This document shows, piece by piece, positions 7,147-10,090 of a stretch of 10,090 bases of DNA (the first letter of the stretch is position 1; the number at the start of each line of letters is the position of its first letter). The notes below the pieces were generated by a model. That model saw nothing but the letters and a program-made list of their open reading frames with translations. It did no database searches and was not told where the DNA came from. Made by a program: the position numbers and the translations under genes. This stretch comes from Alphaproteobacteria bacterium UBA7691 (GTDB lineage Bacteria > Pseudomonadota > Alphaproteobacteria > Ferrovibrionales > Ferrovibrionaceae): contig DLGP01000017.1 in NCBI GenBank assembly GCA_002482765.1, positions 24,871 to 34,960 on the forward strand, given 5' to 3'.

Positions 7147-7428
7147 ATGAGCGAGCACACCCATCTTCACGCCACCCACCCCGAAATCGTCAAGCGGCTG
7201 CGCCGGGCGGAGGGGCATCTGCGCGGTGTCGTGGAGATGATCGAGGCCGGGCGGGGCTGCCTGGATGTTGCGCAGCAACTCCATGCCGTGGAGAAAGCCA
7301 TCAGCCAGGCCAAGAAGACTTTGATCCAGGACCATCTCGATCATTGCCTGGAAGACGTGGTTGGCGCATTGCCGCGCAGCCAGCGCCGCACCATCGACGA
7401 ATTCAAGGAAATCGCCAAATACCTCTGA
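7147..7428 (+). CDS. CsoR/RcnR-family metal-sensing transcriptional repressor
   Basis: A 93-residue all-helical DNA-binding repressor that would release its operator on metal binding. The family core is clear: 'IVKRLRRAEGHLRGVVEMIE' (14-33), Cys38, 'LDVAQQLHAVEKAI' (39-52), and 'QDHLDHCLE' (61-69). Aligned by eye to RcnR and CsoR, the ligand positions are His6 (W), Cys38 (X), His63 (Y) and Cys67 (Z). CsoR copper sensors use x-Cys-His-Cys, RcnR uses His-Cys-His-His; His-Cys-His-Cys is the pattern of the nickel sensor InrS. Extra His residues (4, 8, 11) lie in the N-terminal arm. It is followed 27 bases later by an NreB-like exporter gene, an association also known for nickel resistance loci. 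Start: ATG just downstream of the operator; a predicted -10 at 7135-7140 would give a leaderless transcript. Confidence 0.9.
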   Translation: MSEHTHLHATHPEIVKRLRRAEGHLRGVVEMIEAGRGCLDVAQQLHAVEKAISQAKKTLIQDHLDHCLEDVVGALPRSQRRTIDEFKEIAKYL

Positions 7429-7442
7429 AATCAGGGGTTGGC

Positions 7443-7448
7443 GGGAGG
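7443..7448 (+). promoter_or_regulatory. Ribosome binding site deciding the MFS gene start
   Basis: GGGAGG lies 7 bases before the ATG at 7456. It supports that codon over an in-frame TTG at 7438, which has no comparable site in front of it. Confidence 0.75.
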
Positions 7449-7455
7449 CGCTGCC

Positions 7456-8799
7456 ATGCTTCAGATTCTCGCCAACAGAACTTATCGCCATCTCTTTCTG
7501 GCGCAGATCATTGCCCTGATCGGCACCGGGTTGGCGACCGTTGCGCTCGGCCTACTCGCCTACGATCTCGCCGGCTCAGAGGCCGGCGCCGTTTTAGGCA
7601 CGGCACTCGCCATCAAGATGATCGCCTATGTCGGCGTGGCACCGATTGCCACGGCCTTCGTGGAACACCTGCCGCGGCGGTTCATGCTGGTTGCCTTGGA
7701 CCTGGTGCGGGCATTTGTCGCAGTGCTGCTGCCGTTCGTGACGCAGATCTGGGAGGTCTATGTTCTGATCTTCGTCCTGCAATCAGCCTCGGCAGCCTTT
7801 ACCCCGACCTTCCAGGCCACGATCCCCGATATCCTGCCGGACGAGCGCGATTATACCCGGGCTTTATCCCTCTCCCGGCTGGCCTACGACATGGAAAGCC
7901 TCGTCAGCCCCATGCTCGCCGCGGCCCTCCTGACCCTTATCAGCTTTCATAACCTGTTTGCCGGCACGGTCGTTGGCTTCCTGGTGTCTGCGGCCCTGGT
8001 GGTGTCGGTCAGCCTGCCAAGCCCAAAGCCTGTGGAGAAGCGCGGCATCTATGACCGGACAACGCGGGGTATCCGCATCTACCTGGCAACGCCGCGCCTG
8101 CGCGGCCTACTGGCGCTGACTCTGGCGGTTTCCGCTGCAGGGTCGATGGTGATCGTGAATACCGTGGTGCTGGTCCAGGCGCAGTTCGGCCTCGATCAGC
8201 AGGCAACGGCGGTTGCGCTCGGCGCGTTCGGAGGTGGCTCCATGGCCGCTGCCCTGCTGCTGCCCCGCCTGCTGGACCAGATCCCGGACCGGCGCGCCAT
8301 GCTCGTAGGCGCCGGCATCCTCGCCGCCGGCCTGGGGCTCGGCATCGCCGTCCCCAGCTATCCGCTGCTGTTGCCGCTCTGGTTCGTCCTTGGCTTGGGC
8401 TACTCGCTGGCCCAGACGCCATCGGGCCGCCTGCTGCGCCGCTCGTCCCAGCCGGAAGACCGGCCGGCCCTCTTCGCGGCCCAATTCGCCCTATCCCATG
8501 CCTGCTGGCTGATCACCTATCCGCTGGCCGGATGGTTCGGCGCGAAGATCGGCTTGCAAGCCACCTTCGCGGTTCTTTGCTCGTTAGGCGTCATCGCCAT
8601 TCTGGCCGCCAGCAGGCTCTGGCCGAGCCGGGACCCGGAGGAGCTTGACCATGTGCACCAGGATCTTGGCCCTGAACACCCTCATCTCGCCGGCGGCACG
8701 CATACCTCGGCCGGCTATCGCCACAGCCATACCTTTGTGATTGATAGCCATCACCCGGAATGGCCTCTCATGCCCGATAAAGAACGCATACGGGCCTGA
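7456..8799 (+). CDS. nreB: MFS metal exporter, NreB-like, with histidine-rich C-terminus
   Basis: A 447-residue major facilitator superfamily protein with about 12 hydrophobic segments, starting 'MLQILANRTYRHLFLAQIIA' and closing its membrane part near residue 390 (LAASRLWPS). Conserved loop features such as 'FVEHLPRRFMLVALDLVRA' and 'DQIPDRRAMLVGAG' (loop 2-3 and 8-9 type basic motifs) support the superfamily. The cytoplasmic tail from about His399 to the end holds nine His (DHVH, EHPH, THT, RHSH, SHH). A His-rich tail after an MFS body, next to a CsoR/RcnR-type regulator, is the arrangement of NreB, a known nickel-resistance exporter. Export of Ni (possibly Co) from the cytoplasm is inferred. 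Its stop codon touches that of tniB in convergent orientation with no gap, so no room exists for a separate terminator. Confidence 0.82.
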   Translation: MLQILANRTYRHLFLAQIIALIGTGLATVALGLLAYDLAGSEAGAVLGTALAIKMIAYVGVAPIATAFVEHLPRRFMLVALDLVRAFVAVLLPFVTQIWEVYVLIFVLQSASAAFTPTFQATIPDILPDERDYTRALSLSRLAYDMESLVSPMLAAALLTLISFHNLFAGTVVGFLVSAALVVSVSLPSPKPVEKRGIYDRTTRGIRIYLATPRLRGLLALTLAVSAAGSMVIVNTVVLVQAQFGLDQQATAVALGAFGGGSMAAALLLPRLLDQIPDRRAMLVGAGILAAGLGLGIAVPSYPLLLPLWFVLGLGYSLAQTPSGRLLRRSSQPEDRPALFAAQFALSHACWLITYPLAGWFGAKIGLQATFAVLCSLGVIAILAASRLWPSRDPEELDHVHQDLGPEHPHLAGGTHTSAGYRHSHTFVIDSHHPEWPLMPDKERIRA

Positions 8800-8806
8800 T
8801 CAGGCC
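8793..8806. repeat. 14-base perfect palindrome spanning two convergent stop codons
   Basis: GGCCTGATCAGGCC is self-complementary, and its central TGATCA contains the TGA stop of the MFS gene and, on the other strand, the TGA stop of tniB. With no loop or T-run it is not a usual intrinsic terminator. It marks the exact junction between the resistance genes and the transposition genes. Confidence 0.6.
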
Positions 8807-9714
8807 TCACTGCGGTTCGCGTTGCCGTTCTCGCTGCGGCGTTCCTGCGGGCGCACCCAAGCGATGCTATCGAGAACATCTTCATTTAGCTGCTCGAGTT
8901 TGTGCTCACGTACATAGTCAGCCGCCTTCACCGACAACGCCCAAATTTCTCCCGTCAGCCCGTCGGTCATGTTTATGACTTTCTCACAGAACTTTCTCGA
9001 ACGGACGGCTTCCAGAGGATCCAACCCTAAGTGCTTCAGGATGCCACCGAGAAACTGCGCGAAGCCCTTATCCGCCTTCCACTCTGGCAGTCTAAATGGC
9101 TCCAACCGGTTTCCGAGTTGCTGATCCGACTGGATGGTGCTTAAAGCAAGGTCTGTACCTATAGCGACGATTGGTATTCTCAACTCATTCGAGAGATACC
9201 GGATCGTATTGAGAAATTGGACGCGCTTGTCGTGTGGCTTGACGAGTGAATTATGTATTTCATCGATGATAAGCATCTTGATGCCATACCTGGGAAGCAG
9301 GTGCAGCACCTGCGCCAACTTGCGCTCCAACCGCCAGGTTTCCTGAAATGGCGCGTTGATACCGCGCAAAACGCCACTAAGCAAGCCGTCTGCCGAGGCA
9401 TATGGTGGTGCTTGGACGATGAAGACCGGGCGATCATCTGGCACACTACACTCTTCAGTGCTGGCCACACTCTCCTTGTTGATGATGTTCTGGAAATGAC
9501 GGGCAATAGTTGTCTTTCCGCTATTGGTTGACCCATACAGCAGCATACCTAAAGGCCTGTGGCTTTTTGGCGCCTGCAACAATTCTCGCAGCTTGCGCAC
9601 CCCCAGGTTTGCTCTTGGATAGGGGATCCAGCAGGGGTGCCGCAAAGCGGCAACATCCATGGCGACGGAGCCTGTGCCCGCAAACATATCGATAGTGGGG
9701 TCGGGTTCAGTCAT
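8800..9714 (-). CDS. tniB: TniB, ATP-binding transposition protein of a Tn5053/Tn402-type transposon
   Basis: A 304-residue AAA+ ATPase of the TniB/TnsC type that selects target DNA and activates the TniA transposase. Walker A is GSTNSGKTT (61-69); Walker B is MLIIDEIH (147-154) with Asp151 and Glu152; a sensor-like 'IPIVAIGTD' follows at 180-188. An 'NRLEPFRLPEW' stretch (202-212) is typical of the family. The length is normal and the gene looks intact. Its ATG overlaps the stop of tniA (ATGA), so the two are co-translated. In Tn5053 and Tn402 a tniQ gene follows; here the next gene is the convergent MFS exporter, so tniQ is missing or displaced. Base composition looks lower in GC than in the efflux genes, consistent with a different origin. 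Confidence 0.92.
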   Translation of the reverse strand: MTEPDPTIDMFAGTGSVAMDVAALRHPCWIPYPRANLGVRKLRELLQAPKSHRPLGMLLYGSTNSGKTTIARHFQNIINKESVASTEECSVPDDRPVFIVQAPPYASADGLLSGVLRGINAPFQETWRLERKLAQVLHLLPRYGIKMLIIDEIHNSLVKPHDKRVQFLNTIRYLSNELRIPIVAIGTDLALSTIQSDQQLGNRLEPFRLPEWKADKGFAQFLGGILKHLGLDPLEAVRSRKFCEKVINMTDGLTGEIWALSVKAADYVREHKLEQLNEDVLDSIAWVRPQERRSENGNANRSEA

Positions 9715-10090
9715 ATTTCCTCCGCGACGGGAAAGTCCAGATCGTTGATCGAGTCGAAAGCGTGATCGCGCGCCTGATCCTCGGCTTTGCTGCCGTTGTC
9801 CACAACGAGATGTAGCCGTCGCGGCCGCTTGCGCTGCTCTGACTGCTCTTCCTTGCGTGGCTCTGATGCCAGCGTCTGCTTGTTTCTCCGCCGGCGCTCC
9901 GCGTCACGGCGTTCCGTCTTGGATGTTTTGGTCTTCTGCTCAGCCTCCTCAATGAGGCGATCAAGTTCTTTATGCGCGTCTATGTTGTCGGCAGTATTCT
10001 GGTTCCGCCGCCCTCGTTTCGCTGCCAATTCTCGCGCTCTCCGGTGCTCCCATATTGATATGGGCCGCATCTGCCGGGTTTCCTCGAATA
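9711..10090 (-). CDS. tniA: TniA transposase, C-terminal end only (5' part beyond window)
   Basis: The last 125 codons of a DDE-type (Mu/Tn7 TnsB-like) transposase that runs in from the right edge with the frame already open there. The visible 'RQMRPISIWEHRRARELAAKRGR' region (split here by the edge-proximal ATG at 10070, which is internal) matches the tail of TniA proteins, followed by a highly charged, Arg/Lys/Glu-rich segment. The catalytic domain lies outside the window and cannot be assessed. The frame ends in TGA overlapping the tniB start. The identity rests on the tail motif plus its coupling to tniB. An independent 119-residue protein starting at 10070 is possible but unlikely, as the frame continues upstream without a stop. 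Confidence 0.83.
   Translation of the reverse strand, partial: FEETRQMRPISIWEHRRARELAAKRGRRNQNTADNIDAHKELDRLIEEAEQKTKTSKTERRDAERRRRNKQTLASEPRKEEQSEQRKRPRRLHLVVDNGSKAEDQARDHAFDSINDLDFPVAEEI

Larger units (their letters stand above)
8800..10090 (-). mobile_element. Transposition module of a Tn5053/Tn402-like transposon (partial)
   Basis: tniA and tniB in their standard order and overlap form the transposition module. In this family the tniA start lies near one transposon end and cargo follows the tni genes, so the metal resistance genes to the left are in the expected cargo position. No terminal inverted repeat, target duplication, res site or tniR/tniQ gene is visible, and both ends must lie outside the window. 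Whether the full efflux cluster is inside the element cannot be settled here. Confidence 0.7.

Noticed and set aside
7147..7428. Calling the regulator a copper-specific CsoR
   Set aside because: Although the X-Y-Z residues C-H-C agree with CsoR, the W-site His6, the NreB-like partner and the absence of a Met triad in the pump point to Ni/Co; copper is left as an alternative.
7438..7455. TTG at 7438 as start of the MFS gene
   Set aside because: No ribosome site precedes it, whereas GGGAGG is ideally spaced before the ATG at 7456.
8793..8806. Palindrome as an intrinsic bidirectional terminator
   Set aside because: It has no loop bases and no flanking T-runs on either strand, so a normal terminator hairpin is not supported.
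9711..10070. Independent 119-residue gene starting at the ATG at 10070
   Set aside because: The frame continues upstream without a stop to the edge and the sequence matches the C-terminal tail of TniA.

Overview
The window looks like a heavy-metal resistance island from a member of the Pseudomonadota, probably an alphaproteobacterium. This rests on the high-GC coding style and on gene families common in metal islands of that group; no RNA gene or housekeeping gene is present to fix the taxon. Coding density is near total: no stretch above 300 bases lacks a gene, and the longest gap is the roughly 80-base divergent promoter region near 7064-7146. No rRNA, tRNA, CRISPR array or origin was seen.

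Leftward operon (about 7100 down to 1, minus strand, seven genes with short gaps or overlaps). In transcription order: a small histidine-rich exported protein, a HupE/UreJ-family membrane protein, a single-span 'transmembrane anchor' protein, an RND periplasmic adaptor (CzcB/CusB type), a heavy-metal RND pump (CzcA/CusA family), a small DUF3240-type PII-like protein, and an outer-membrane TolC-family lipoprotein cut off by the left edge. Together the last genes encode a complete tripartite exporter that would move metal from periplasm or cytoplasm across the outer membrane. By-eye comparison shows the pump lacks the CusA methionine triad, which argues for a divalent substrate rather than Cu(I)/Ag(I).

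Rightward operon (7147-8799, plus strand). A CsoR/RcnR-family metal-sensing repressor is followed by an MFS exporter with a histidine-rich tail that resembles the nickel exporter NreB. The repressor carries a His-Cys-His-Cys ligand pattern that fits nickel/cobalt sensing of the InrS type better than copper sensing.

Control region (7102-7143). Between the two operons lie two abutting inverted repeats. One is a C-tract/G-tract dyad typical of CsoR/RcnR-family operators, and it falls in the spacer of a good leftward TTGACA promoter. One repressor could therefore silence both operons until metal, probably Ni or Co, is bound.

Right end (8800-10090, minus strand). tniB and the 3' end of tniA of a Tn5053/Tn402-type transposon face the MFS gene tail to tail with no gap. 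The expected tniQ after tniB is missing, its place being taken by the resistance genes. The metal genes are thus plausibly transposon cargo, though no terminal repeats are visible.
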